From: Oenanthe sinensis
Taxonomy: Eukaryota > Streptophyta > Magnoliopsida > Apiales > Apiaceae
Direction of reading: 5' to 3'
Length of the DNA stretch: 64,000 bases
NCBI GenBank assembly: GCA_028671895.1
Contig: CM053810.1
Location: 30,483,501 to 30,547,500 of the forward strand
Of this stretch, positions 1 to 10,695 are shown in pieces; position 1 is the first letter of the stretch, and each line of letters opens with the position of its first letter. The position numbers were made by a program, and so were the translations under genes. The notes beneath the pieces were generated by a model. That model was not told the DNA's origin. It was given only the letters and a program-made list of their open reading frames with translations, and made no database searches.

Positions 1-631
1 TTAATTAAAATAAGTCATACCGATTTTTTTTAATTAAAGAAAATCTGAATATGACTTTAAAAAAGTCATACCGAATTTTCAGAAAGTCATTCCGAATTTC
101 TGAAAGTCATACCGAGTGAAAAAGTCATGCCCAGCTTTTTAATAAGTCATACAAGGCTTATTTCTTGTTAAATTAAGTCATATTGGAAGAGTCATGCTAG
201 CTTTTCAACCTCTATAAATATGAGGCTTGAGCTTCATTTTTCAGAAGTAGAAAAATAGTCAAATTCAGCAATTTGTCTGCAACGTCATATTCACAGACTT
301 TCTCTGCTGGTTTTAGTTTAATTCCTTAAGTAGAACAATTCATGTCAAATTTGTTTTAGGAATTAAATGTTTATTCTATCGAATATTGTAACACCCATTC
401 AAGTTTAATATACATATTTAACTTGAATCTTGTTTACTTACTTGCTAATTTTCTATATCTTAAATGTTATATCATAAAAATAGAAAACTAGTAAGTCAGC
501 CTCCCAAACACTATAAGGACTCTAACCCTCAGCTAAAGCAATAATTTAATTCCGTAAATTCTGAAAAGAATTTTAAATTGTTGTGAGTATCGCATTCAAC
601 CCCCCTTCTACGATACTTCCGGGACCCAACA
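1..631 (+). repeat. S1 5' LTR, 3' portion
   Basis: This matches 55776-56400 (S1 3' LTR) along its length and ends in ...CAACA directly before a primer binding site. Its first 185 bases carry repeated AAGTCATACCGA-type motifs, followed by a TATA box at 213-220. The stretch before the end holds the CCCCCTTCTACGATACTTCC block typical of these LTR ends. Confidence 0.9.
213..220 (+). promoter_or_regulatory. TATA box of S1 5' LTR
   Basis: TATAAATA follows the AGTCATACCGA motif array and lies about 410 bases before the LTR end. The same site is at 55982-55989 in the 3' LTR. Confidence 0.65.
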
Positions 632-633
632 AT

Positions 634-645
634 TGGCATCAGAGC
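634..645 (+). other. S1 primer binding site
   Basis: TGGCATCAGAGC directly after the LTR end matches the complement of the plant initiator-Met tRNA 3' end with one change from TGGTATCAGAGC. Confidence 0.8.
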
Positions 646-732
646 AAGCTGATTGATATACAAATCAAGATCCGCAGTCCAGTGAAGCTCAGGGTACCGA
701 AACTGTTTGAACTCTGAATGTCTAGAGGCCTT

Positions 733-1388
733 GTTAAATAATTTTATTTTATAAATTTAAATCTAGATAAATTTATTTTATATATTTTATTTAAAATAAA
801 TTTATTTTGTGAATTTAATTTAAATGAGTTTATTATTTAAACTTGAAAAAGTTTGTTTTATAAACTTAATTTAAATAAGTTTACTTTATAAATTTTAAAT
901 TAAATAAATTTATTCTTTAAATTTAAATAGATTTACTTTTATAATTTAAATTTGTTTAGATAATTTTATTTTATAAATTTAAATTTAGATAAATTTATTT
1001 TATAAATGTTATTTAAAATAAATTTATTTTGTGAATTTAATTTAAATGAGTTTATTATTTAAACTTGAAAATTTTTATTTTATAAACTTAATTTAAATAA
1101 GTTTATTTTATAAATTTAAATTAAATAAACTTATTCTCTAAATTTAGATAGATTTATTTTTATTATTTAAATTTGTTTAAATAAATTTATTTTATGAAAT
1201 CAAATTTAGATAAATTTATTATATAAATGTTATTTAAATAAATTTATTTTATAAATTTAATTTAAATTAGTTTATTATTTAAACTTAAAAAGGTTTATTT
1301 TATAAACTTAATTTAAATAAATTTATTTTATAAATTTAATTTAAGTAAATTTATTCGTTAAATTTATATAGATTTAATTTATAATATA
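733..1388 (+). repeat. Three tandem ~221-bp AT-rich units in the S1 leader
   Basis: Units begin near 733, 954 and 1175. Each consists of degenerate shorter repeats of the TTTATTTTATAAATTTAATTTAAAT kind, about 30 bases each. S5 has a related single block at 60120-60330. There is no coding potential. Confidence 0.8.
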
Positions 1389-2466
1389 AAGATATTAAAA
1401 CTTGTTCCATTTTTCCAAAAGGATTTGTACTTGGAAAATTCTCCGGTTTGGTTCAGAATTAATTCCCAGAGCATATGACCCGGTTTCGAGGAAAGTGGTC
1501 ATTTCGTATTAGTAGGTTTATTCTGGAGCATTTGAATTTTATTGTGGATGATACGACTATTTATGTTATAGTTCCACAAACTGCTCAAATGTAAAGATAT
1601 GATAGATTTATTAGTGGGGAACTCTGAAGATTTTTTTTTCCTGACTCTACTGATCATTCTAGTTTTTGTACTTGTACAAAACGGATTTAAGAATCGTTAG
1701 AGGTCACAACTGAAGAAACATATGAGGCTAAAAGTAGCAAGACAAGATCAGGGTTGTGCTACAATATTCAAGAAGCCTGAACAAACAAATAATGACAGAG
1801 ACTGTGTTGAGTTAAAAACAGGTGCGTATTTTCATATGAATTACTCACACTCACATAGTTGCACTTAAATGTCAAATCACTTCATGTATTGCTTGTTTAG
1901 AAGTAGAAGATTAAAAGATGGTAGAATTATCTAAGTAGTAAGTAAAATTTGTAGATTCGAGACGTAATTTAAAACTGACTTAGGTAATTAAAGATAATTA
2001 AAATGTTAGACAACAACAGAAATGGATTAGACAGAATTAGTAATTAAATTGTTAGTTCATTTATTCCATGTGCTTTTAGAAAATTATTGAATATTTATAA
2101 ATCTGCTGAACACCTGTTACACTTATGTAAAATGGTTAAAGTAGATAGTACTAAATTTTCTAATATGCATAACATGCCTGAATTGCATAATTCTTATCTA
2201 TAATGCATTGAAGCTGAATGTTTACCATGTGCTCTTATTTTTCATTCTTGTTCGTTTAAATCTGAAAATGCATATCTTAGGACTTGCATAATCTTAGACA
2301 AAACATCAATAAGAATCACAATAAGGTAAAGACTGCTAGTCCACCTTAAGATAGGTTGGAATCACTAATCTCATAGCCTTAAGACTACCTTGTCAAGGCT
2401 GCTGTGAATGAGAAGTGATCAGTCAAAGATAAGTTTGTGCATGTTAAGGTTGAAGATGTTGTTACC
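1389..2466 (+). pseudogene. S1 leader/gag remnant
   Basis: No frame is open. Blocks 1690-1810 and 1840-2260 match S5 at 62960-63070 and 63614-64000, so this is shared internal element sequence. Relative to S5, about 0.5 kb is missing near 1820. In S5 the corresponding stretch lies around gag-like remnants, so this is read as degraded gag and flanking sequence. S2 is inserted at 2466/2467 after ttacc. Confidence 0.5.
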
Positions 2467-2499
2467 TGTTAGGAATCTACATGTGATTTGATGATAACA

Positions 2500-3012
2500 T
2501 TAATCTTAGAATCATAGAAATTTAGTTTGATGTAACTGATCTATTGATATGAAAGTTATAAATATCAATTGATCAGGAAACCATTAATCAGTTGAAGTGT
2601 TTATATGAATCAACTGATAATTTGGATTGTAGCATAAGTGTACTTAGTCTATTTCAATCGATAAGGTGTAAATCAATTGATATTTTATTCATCAATTGAT
2701 GTTGGAGTCGATTGATATAGATCATCAATTGATGTGTGAATTAAACTGTTAAATTATAATTATGTGAAGACAGGAAATTACACAAGTGAAGGATGATCAA
2801 TTGATATTGAAGCATCGATGGATGATGGATCAATCGAAAAAGCCAAGTCAAGCATTGAAGACCATCAACTGATGTGAAGACCCATCGATTGATATATCGA
2901 TTGATAACATCTATCAATCGATAAGCCATCTTCTATCAATCGAAGAAGAACATCAGTTGATGGATTAAAGGATGGATCAATTGATATGCTTCACAACAAA
3001 TTATCAATTGAG
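2500..3012 (+). repeat. Array of ATCAATTGAT-type palindromes in S2 U3
   Basis: About 20 variants of the 10-mer (ATCAATTGAT, ATCGATTGAT, ATCAACTGAT, ATCAATCGAT) at irregular spacing of roughly 15 to 35 bases. They all lie upstream of the TATA box, as expected of a repeated protein-binding site. The same array is at 37930-38415 in the 3' LTR. Confidence 0.75.
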
Positions 3013-3203
3013 TGTGACAACACAGAAAGGATATCTGTTGAAGATCCAGAGAACAAAAGCACACCTATGGAAGACAGTCTAGAATGACTGTGAAGACTCA
3101 ATCAGAAGCTGTCTATTCAAACCTTTTCCAAAGATAGAAAAATGTAAAAAGAAAGGCAGGTAGAAACAATCCTAAAATAGGAATTGTAAAAGCACACTTG
3201 TGA

Positions 3204-3213
3204 TATATATAAA
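3204..3213 (+). promoter_or_regulatory. TATA box of S2 5' LTR
   Basis: TATATATAAA lies about 190 bases downstream of the palindrome array and is conserved at 38608-38617 in the 3' LTR. Confidence 0.65.
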
Positions 3214-3572
3214 CAAGTGTAGCAACATTATAAGAAGACAGACAAGTTAGACAATATTTCTAAATCAACTGTTCCAGCTTGAGAGCACATTTTTGTAAGA
3301 ACAGTTGATTTGTTTTCTAATCTTGTAAAAACGCAGCTAGGTTTCTTTTAACCTAGGAACATTGAGCAAAAATATGCACTGATGGAAAAACCAATCCATC
3401 AGTAATTTTAATTCTCTTTGTTTAGTTTATTTTTTTTAGTCTTGAATTGTTCGAACATATTTTCACTAATTCTCAAACATCAAGAACAAATATTAGAACA
3501 AGCAAAAAGTTTTAATATTTATATTCAACCCCCCCTTCTACAAATATTGACATTGTTCTAGAGGAATAACAA

Positions 3573-3585
3573 TTGATATCAGAGC
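3573..3585 (+). other. S2 primer binding site
   Basis: TTGATATCAGAGC follows the LTR end. It matches the initiator-Met tRNA complement with one G-to-A change. Confidence 0.8.
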
Positions 3586-3629
3586 AGGCTTTCAACATAC
3601 AGAAAGTTTAAAGATAAAAAACATTCAAT

Positions 3630-6080
3630 ATGGGCCAAAAGGATTCAGGTGTAAAGATCCCAATGTTGGAAAATGATGAATACTTTCCATGAAAGGTAAA
3701 AATGCATCTGCATCTTCTTTCTCTAGACCCTTCTTATGTTCACTGCATAGAGAAAGGTCCTCACATTCCCATGAAGCTAGTTACAGGAGTAAATCCAGAT
3801 GGAACTCCAACAGTTGATAGACATGTTCCAAAACTCATTTCTGAGTTCACAGATGAGGATGAAAAAGAAGTACTAAAAGACAAAAAGACCATGAACATTC
3901 TATTTAATGGTCTAGATAAAGATATGTTTGATAATGTGATAAACTGTACTTCATCAAAAGAAGTATGGGACACTCTTCAAACTCTGTGTGAAGGAACTGA
4001 ACAAGTAAGGAAAAACAAGATGCAACTCTTAATTCAAAAATATGAATCATTTCATTTTAAGAGTGGTGAAGCCATCAATGATACCTATAGCAGATTCCAA
4101 AAGTTGTTGAATGGTCTAAATCTATATGGTAGGGTTTATGCAACAGAAGATACAAATCTTAAATTTCTCAGATCTCTTCCAAAGGAATGGAAGGCAATGA
4201 CTGTCTCCATTAGGCAATCTCAAGACTTCAAAGATTATACTCTAGAGAAACTATTTGGTATTCTCAAGACATATGAACTGGAGATTCAACAAGATGAAGA
4301 GATTGAAAAAAATCAAAGAAAGGAGAAAACTGTGGCTTTGATGGTAAAAGGGAATGAAGATAAGAAAGAGAAAAAAGAAACTAGCTGTGTAGAAGAAGTC
4401 ATGATGATGGCTAATGATGCTAATGAAGAATCATCCAAGGGAAAATGAAAGAACAAGTGTGAAGAAAATGAAACATGCTCACATGATGATTTTGATGAGA
4501 TTGATGAGCACCTTGCATTTTTGTCAAGAAAGTTCTCAAAGCTAAAATTCAAGAGGAATCCAAATGCTCAAAGGCCTGGATCCCAGTTCAGAAGTAACAA
4601 TCAAAATAAAAATTTGGTTGATAGATCTAAGTTCAAATGTTTTAACTGTGGATTGGCTGGTCATTTCTCAAGTGAGTGCAGGAAGCCAAAGCAAGAAAAG
4701 GCAAAGTCATATGAGGGTATTGATTATAAAAAGAAATACTTTGACCTTTTAAAACAGAAAGAAAAGGCTTTTGTCACCGAAGAGAAGGACTGGGCTGCTA
4801 AGATAGTGATTCTGAAGAATATATCAATCTAGCTCTAATGGCCAACCATGAGGATGAAGAAGCTAGTTCAGCATCTAATCAGGTACTAGCTACAAACTTT
4901 TCCGAGCTTTCAACTGATGAATGCAATAGTACTATTAATGAAATGTCCAATGAATTGTACAATTTGCATGTCACTCTAAAATCTCTAAACAAAGAAAACC
5001 TCAAGTTAAAGAACACCATTGATGCCTTAACTGAGAGGAATATTTTTCTTGAAAATGAACTTGTCTGTTTAGATAGATTTAAACAGGAAAGAAAGGATGC
5101 TAGGAATGAACTAGTAAACAGTTTGAAAAGAGAAGAATTGTTGAAAGAACAATTGGCTGAGGAAATTGAAACCATTAGCAAATGGAATAGGTCTGCTAAA
5201 ACTGCCAAACATATTATTGATGTTCAGGGTGTAGATAACCTAGGAGAACTCCCCAAATCAATAGGCAAGCCATTGGCTGATACTTCAATGGATTCGATCC
5301 AATCCTTCATCAACTGATAAGGATTATCAATCGATTGATGCTGAATCAATTGATAAGCATCCATCGACAAGTGAATCATCAATGGCTAATAAGAAGAACA
5401 AATTTAGCACTCCTATTAAGTTTGTTAAGGAAACCAAAAATCAAGTTGAGGCTGAGACTGAGAAGATCAACATAGGTAGCTTATCTAAGAATCAATTAAA
5501 AGCAAAAATAGAAAAGATAGCTCTTGTGAAATCTACTCAACCTAAGTCTGAGAAAAAGAAGAAGAATAGGAATGGGAAAGTAGGCATAAATAAGCACAAC
5601 AATTACACTCCAGATATGTATGCACCTAGAAAGGTTTGTGCTAAGTGTGGTAGTGTAAATCATTTGTCCATGCAATGCAAGAATGAAAAGAAGAATATGT
5701 CTTCAAATGATTTAAATGCACATGCTATGTCTTCAAATGCCATGCTTCTTAATCCTATGCTCATAAATGCCATGTCTTCTAATTTGGTTGCACCTAATGT
5801 TCATATGCCTTATGCACAAGTTCCATACATGTATAATCCCTTCTTTGCATATCCTAATATGAACATGCCTGGTATGCCATGGAACATGCCTAATATAAAT
5901 GATGAAATTCATGGAAATTCAGCCATGAGTTCCAAGGTGTCAAAGCCCCAAAAGTGAACTCCCAAAGTTAAAGTGGATTTAAACCCACCAAAACAAAAGG
6001 AACCTAAGTTGAGAATAGGGGCTCAGGCTGCAACTAATAAAAGAGGACCCAAGGCAACTTGGGTACCAAAAACAACTTGA
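3630..6080 (+). pseudogene. gag: S2 gag (broken)
   Basis: SIRE-like Gag starting at ATG 3630. The frame meets TGA at 3690 (a Trp codon is expected), runs 3702-4448 to another TGA, then continues 4521-4832. A frameshift near 4800 passes into 4838-5317, and another passes into 5382-5957 and on to the natural-looking end at TGA 6078-6080 after WVPKTT. Visible parts are the Gag core (YESF, LKTYELE motifs near 4040 and 4270), a zinc knuckle CFNCGLAGHFSSEC near 4640, a coiled-coil-like Lys/Glu/Asn-rich section at 4900-5200, and a second zinc knuckle CAKCGSVNHLSMQC near 5640. A Met/Asn/Pro-rich segment follows at 5700-5900. The structure is complete but cannot be read as one protein. Confidence 0.85.
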
Positions 6081-7250
6081 TTGTTTTGTATGTGTGTAGG
6101 GAAACGAGAAGAAAAATCTCTGGTATTTGGATAGTGGATGTTCAAGACACATGACTGGAGATTTGTCTCTGTTCACAAAGTTTGTAGAAAAGGCTGGCCC
6201 AGGAGTTACTTTTGGAGATAACAGCAAAGGTTTTACTCTGGGATATGGCTCAATTGGTTAGAAATAATTTGGTTAGAGGCATTCCACAGATGGAATTCAC
6301 CAAGGATGGACTGTGTGATGCCTGTCAAAAGGGAAAACAAAGAAAGGCATCATTCAAGTCAAAGTCTTAATCATCAATTGATAAGCCTTTGGAATTATTG
6401 CACATGGATTTATTTGGTCCAGTCAACATAATGTCAATTGCCAAAAAGAAATATGCCTTAGTAATTGTGGATGATTTCACAAGATTCTCATGGGTATATT
6501 TCGTACACTCTAAGGATGAGGCAAGTAAATTAATTATCAATCATGTGAAGAATGTTGACAACAGCACTGAATGGAAGGTCAAGAAATTTAGAAGTGATAA
6601 TGGTACTGAATTCAAGAATGCATCAATGAAAGAATTCTGTGAAGAAAAAGGTATCACTCATCATTTCTCTGCTCCAAGAACTCCACAACAAAACGGAGTA
6701 GTTGAAAGGAGAAATAGGACCTTGATTGAAGCTGCTAGAACTATGTTAGAAGAAGCAAAACTTCCTACATACTTCTGGGCAGAAGCAATTAATATTGCTT
6801 GTTACATTCAAAATATTTCCATGGTCAATAGACTTCAAGGCAAAACACCATATCAATTGATAAAGAAAGACAAGAAGCCAACAATTAATTTTCTTCATGT
6901 CTTTGGCTGCAAATGCTTTGTACTGAGAAATCAAGGTGAAAATCTAGGAAAATTTGAAGCCAAAGCTGATGAAGCTATGTTTGTTGGATATGGAATAACA
7001 ACCAAAGCATACAGAGTCTACAATCTTAGATTACACATTGTTATGGAATCTATGCATGTAGTCTTTGATGATAAGAAAATTCAAGGGTTGTTTGATGAAG
7101 GATTTCATGATCTATTGCATTTTGAAAATGAATCCGCAAGTAATATTGAAGAAAGTGATGATGATGTGGAAATTACAAGAAATCAAGTTCCTAGAATCCT
7201 CCCATCAATTGATGTCATTGCATCAACAGATAACTTATCAGTTGACAATC
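6081..7250 (+). pseudogene. pol: S2 pol, protease-integrase part, truncated
   Basis: Protease active site LDSGCSRHMTGD lies at about 6127, so the catalytic Asp is kept. Near 6258 roughly 290 bases are missing compared with S3 pol: the frame jumps from GYGSI to the zinc-binding region ending CDACQKGK, which removes the rest of protease and most of the integrase HHCC domain. After a TAA near 6370 the integrase core is open at 6389-7270 with VDDFTRFSW, RSDNGTEF and NGVVERRNRT, so the D, D, E triad is present. K1 enters at 7251, and RT and RNase H are lost. Confidence 0.88.
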
Positions 7251-8813
7251 TGTTGGGTTCCGAGGCATAAAACGCAGCGGATTAAACGTAAATATAACGA
7301 AAAATTTCGGAACCCTAACGCAGGATCATGTATAATCATGGACTGATTATTGTGAAACGGAATCATACCTTTGTTTGGTCTTGACTACTACGAACTCAAC
7401 GGAGATCCTAGCTTTCACGACTTGTGTCTTCCTCTTGAAAACATCTCTATAGTATCCACACGAGCACCTTCAAGAACGTCTCACGATCTCGATTATGGAA
7501 CGGATGTACTAGCCTCCTCTAGATGATTTCGAAACTGCCTTTGATGTGCTTGCTGCTGCTGCTGCCTCTATAGGGTTTTTCTTATCAAAAACGTTAACCC
7601 TTATTAACCCTACATTATCTATTTATAATGGTTGGTTAATAGGCCCATAATAGCAACCCATAACAGCAAAGCCTAACCCATGTAAGTTTAGGATTAAATA
7701 ATAAAACCGAATTTTATTATTTAATTAATAACTAAGTCACACTTAATTATTAATGGCAGAATTCAAATTCGAATTTATATTATTTCAATTAATTAAGTCT
7801 CACTTAATTAATATAATAAAATTCAAATAATCATCAATTAATTTAAATCTATAATTTAAATTAATTATTCCTTAAAGTACTCTATGTGTGTGACCCTATA
7901 GGCTATTATTTAATTAGCAATAATTTTATTCTCCAATAAAATTATAAACAATGAGCGGTATCTAGTAATACATCATTGCTACCCAATTAAATAATAATTA
8001 AATCGTGATTCGATAAAACCTTTCGTGATTAATGTTTCCGTGTAATATAATCCCTTTAACCATATATATTATAGATTAAACTCGAGGCATGTATTTAGTC
8101 ATCCTCTTCAACATTTAATCCGGGTTTACTTGATCCATGAGTAGACTATGAAAACAAATCATTATTTGAGCACTGCCATGCATTTTATAGTCTCACTCAA
8201 TCAAGAGGCCAATAATATCTCTCATAATTATAGGAGGGTTAAATCCTTTATCTATCATTCATATTTCTCATACGACTCATGATATACCCGATGTCCACTT
8301 TTATCATTACCCGGTCAAAGGTAACTTTTAATGTAGTCAAAGTATATTAATCCTCGTATAGAAATATAATGATCTCAAGTCAGAGGATCATTACACCATT
8401 ATCACTGTGAGTCTTTCTTATGACTTTATTAAACATGAAGAATCTCACTGTGGGTCTGTCCAGTACCATGTACTCCTACATGTACCTATGTGTTGACTTT
8501 AGTATCCCCATACTTATAACCAATGAGATGTGGTTATCTGTCAAACAACATACTAGTCTATTTATGTATTATTATTGTCCTATAATAATAATACTCGACT
8601 AGGGACATTTAAGAATATGATATATTATATAATCTCAAGTTCAAGTCATTTACTAAACTATACAACGTGTATCATGATTCTAAGGACATTTATTATGCTA
8701 ACAAATATATCGCAGTAATTAAAGTCATAATAAATACGTTTATTGAATAATCAAATGACATAAAAGTTTATCAAAAGAAACATTGTATTGCCTCTAGGGC
8801 ACCTACACCAACA
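7251..8813 (-). repeat. K1 3' LTR
   Basis: It is 1,563 bp in minus orientation, starting TGTTGGGTTCCGAGG and ending ACACCAACA on the + strand. A reverse TATA box (TATTTATA) is at 7620-7627. The half at 7251-7900 resembles solo LTR K5; the half nearest 8813 shares substitutions with the neighbouring K2 3' LTR. Confidence 0.93.
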
Positions 8814-8822
8814 ATCTCCCAC
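8814..8822 (-). other. K1 polypurine tract
   Basis: The minus strand reads AAGTGGGAGAT directly before the LTR, as in K3 and K2. Confidence 0.7.
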
Positions 8823-8827
8823 TTGCA

Positions 8828-9136
8828 CTAGAGCCAATCACCCATGTATCTAATACCCATGGAACTAGTGTGACCATCGTGCTTCGTCTGCGATAAGCCT
8901 TTGGTCAGTGGGTCTGCAATGTTATCATTTGTGTGCACTTTACATATGTGTATGTCACCCCTTTCATTAATCTCTCGAATGAGGTGATATCTCCTGAGTA
9001 TATGTTTGGTTCGGGAGTGAGCTCTAGGTTCTTTAGCCTGTGCAATGGCTCCATTATTATCGCAGTATAGATCAATGGGATTTGCGATCGATGGAACCAC
9101 TCCCAAATCAGTAATGAATTTTCGAATCCAAACAGT
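8828..9136 (-). pseudogene. pol: K1 pol C-terminus (RNase H), partial
   Basis: This reads the C-terminal 100 or so residues of Pol, including the RNase H motif YCDNNGAIAQAKEP and the SRTKHI segment, to the TAG at 8828-8830. The upstream 17 codons continue at 17821-17871 beyond K2. It is nearly identical to the K3 C-terminus and has no internal stop in this stretch. It is only a fragment, because the rest of pol has been deleted. Confidence 0.88.
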
Positions 9137-10681
9137 TGTTGGGTTCCGAGGCATAAAACGCAGCGGATTAAACGTAAATATAACGAAAATTTCGGAACCC
9201 TAACGCAGGATCATGTATAAGATTGACAGATTATGGTGAAACGGAATCATACCTTTATTTGGTCTTGACTTACACGAACTCAACGGAGATCCTAGCTATC
9301 ACGACTTGTGTCTTCCTCTCGAAAGAACCTCTATGGTATCCACACGAGCACCTTCAAGAACGTCTCACGATCTTGATTACGGAATGGATGTACTAGCAAA
9401 CCTTTGATAATTCGAATTGTCTTCCTGCCTCCTTGCTGCCTCTTCTAGGGTTTTTCTATAAAAACGTGTTTTTCCTCTTAACCCTACATTATCTATTTAT
9501 AATGTTTGGTTAACAGGCCCATAGCAGCAAAACCTAACTCATGTAGGTCTAGGATTAAAATAATAAAACGAATTTTATTATTTAATTAATAACTAAGTCA
9601 TACTTAATTATTATGGGCAGAAATACAATTCTAATTTGTATATATATTATCTCAATTCATTAAGTCTCACTTAATTAATATAATAAAAATTCAAATAATT
9701 ATCAATTAATTTAAATCTATAATTTAAATTAACTATTCCTCTAAGTGCTCTATGTGTGTGACCCTATAGGCTATTATTTAATTAGCAATAATTTTATTCT
9801 CCAATAAAATTATAAACAATGAGCGGTATCTAGTAATACATCATTGCTACCCAATTAAATAATAATTAAATCGTGATTCGATAAAACCTTTCGTGATTAA
9901 TGTTTCCGTGTAATATAATCCCTTTAACCATATATATTATAGATTAAACTCGAGGCATGTATTTAGTCATCCTCTTCAACATTTAATCCGGGTTTACTTG
10001 ATCCATGAGTAGACTATGAAAACAAATCATTATTTGAGCACTGCCATGCATTTTATAGTCTCACTCAATCAAGAGGCCAATAATATCTCTCATAATTATA
10101 GGAGGGTTAAATCCTTTATCTATCATTCATATTTCTCATACGACTCATGATATACCCGATGTCCACTTTTATCATTACCCGGTCAAAGGTAACTTTTAAT
10201 GTAGTCAAAGTATATTAATCCTCGTATAGAAATATAATGATCTCAAGTCAGAGGATCATTACACCATTATCACTGTGAGTCTTTCTTATGACTTTATTAA
10301 ACATGAAGAATCTCACTGTGGGTCTGTCCAGTACCATGTACTCCTGCATGTACCTATGTGTTGACTTTAGTATCCCCATACTTATAACCAATGAGATGTG
10401 GTTATCTGTCAAACAACATACTAGTCTATTTATGTATTATTATTGTCCTATAATAATAATACTCGACTAGGGACATTTAAGAATATGATATATTATATAA
10501 TCTCAAGTTCAAGTCATTTATTAAACTATACAACGTGTATCATGATTCTAAGGACATTTATTATGCTAACAAATATATCGCAGTAATTAAAGTCATAATA
10601 AATACGTTTATTGAATAATCAAATGACATAAAGGTTTATCAAAAGAAACATTGTATTGCCTCTAGGGCACCTACACCAACA
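9137..10681 (-). repeat. K2 3' LTR
   Basis: It is 1,545 bp. The part up to about 9740 matches the K2 5' LTR; from about 9840 to the end it matches the K1 3' LTR at most variable sites. A reverse TATA box is at 9494-9501. Confidence 0.92.
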
Positions 10682-10695
10682 ATCTCCCACTTGCA

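Larger units (their letters stand above)
2467..3571 (+). repeat. S2 5' LTR
   Basis: It is 1,105 bp and matches 37871-38974. Bases 2530-3010 hold about 20 copies of ATCAATTGAT/ATCGATTGAT-like palindromic motifs. A TATA box (TATATATAAA, 3204-3213) follows, then a pyrimidine-rich CCCCCCCTTCTAC block near the end. Confidence 0.93.

Noticed and set aside
7251..10681. K1 and K2 LTRs as the two LTRs of one short element
   Set aside because: The 323 bp between them is the end of pol, both LTRs point the same way with K1 internal sequence continuing at 17821, and K2 has its own 5' LTR at 16275-17820.
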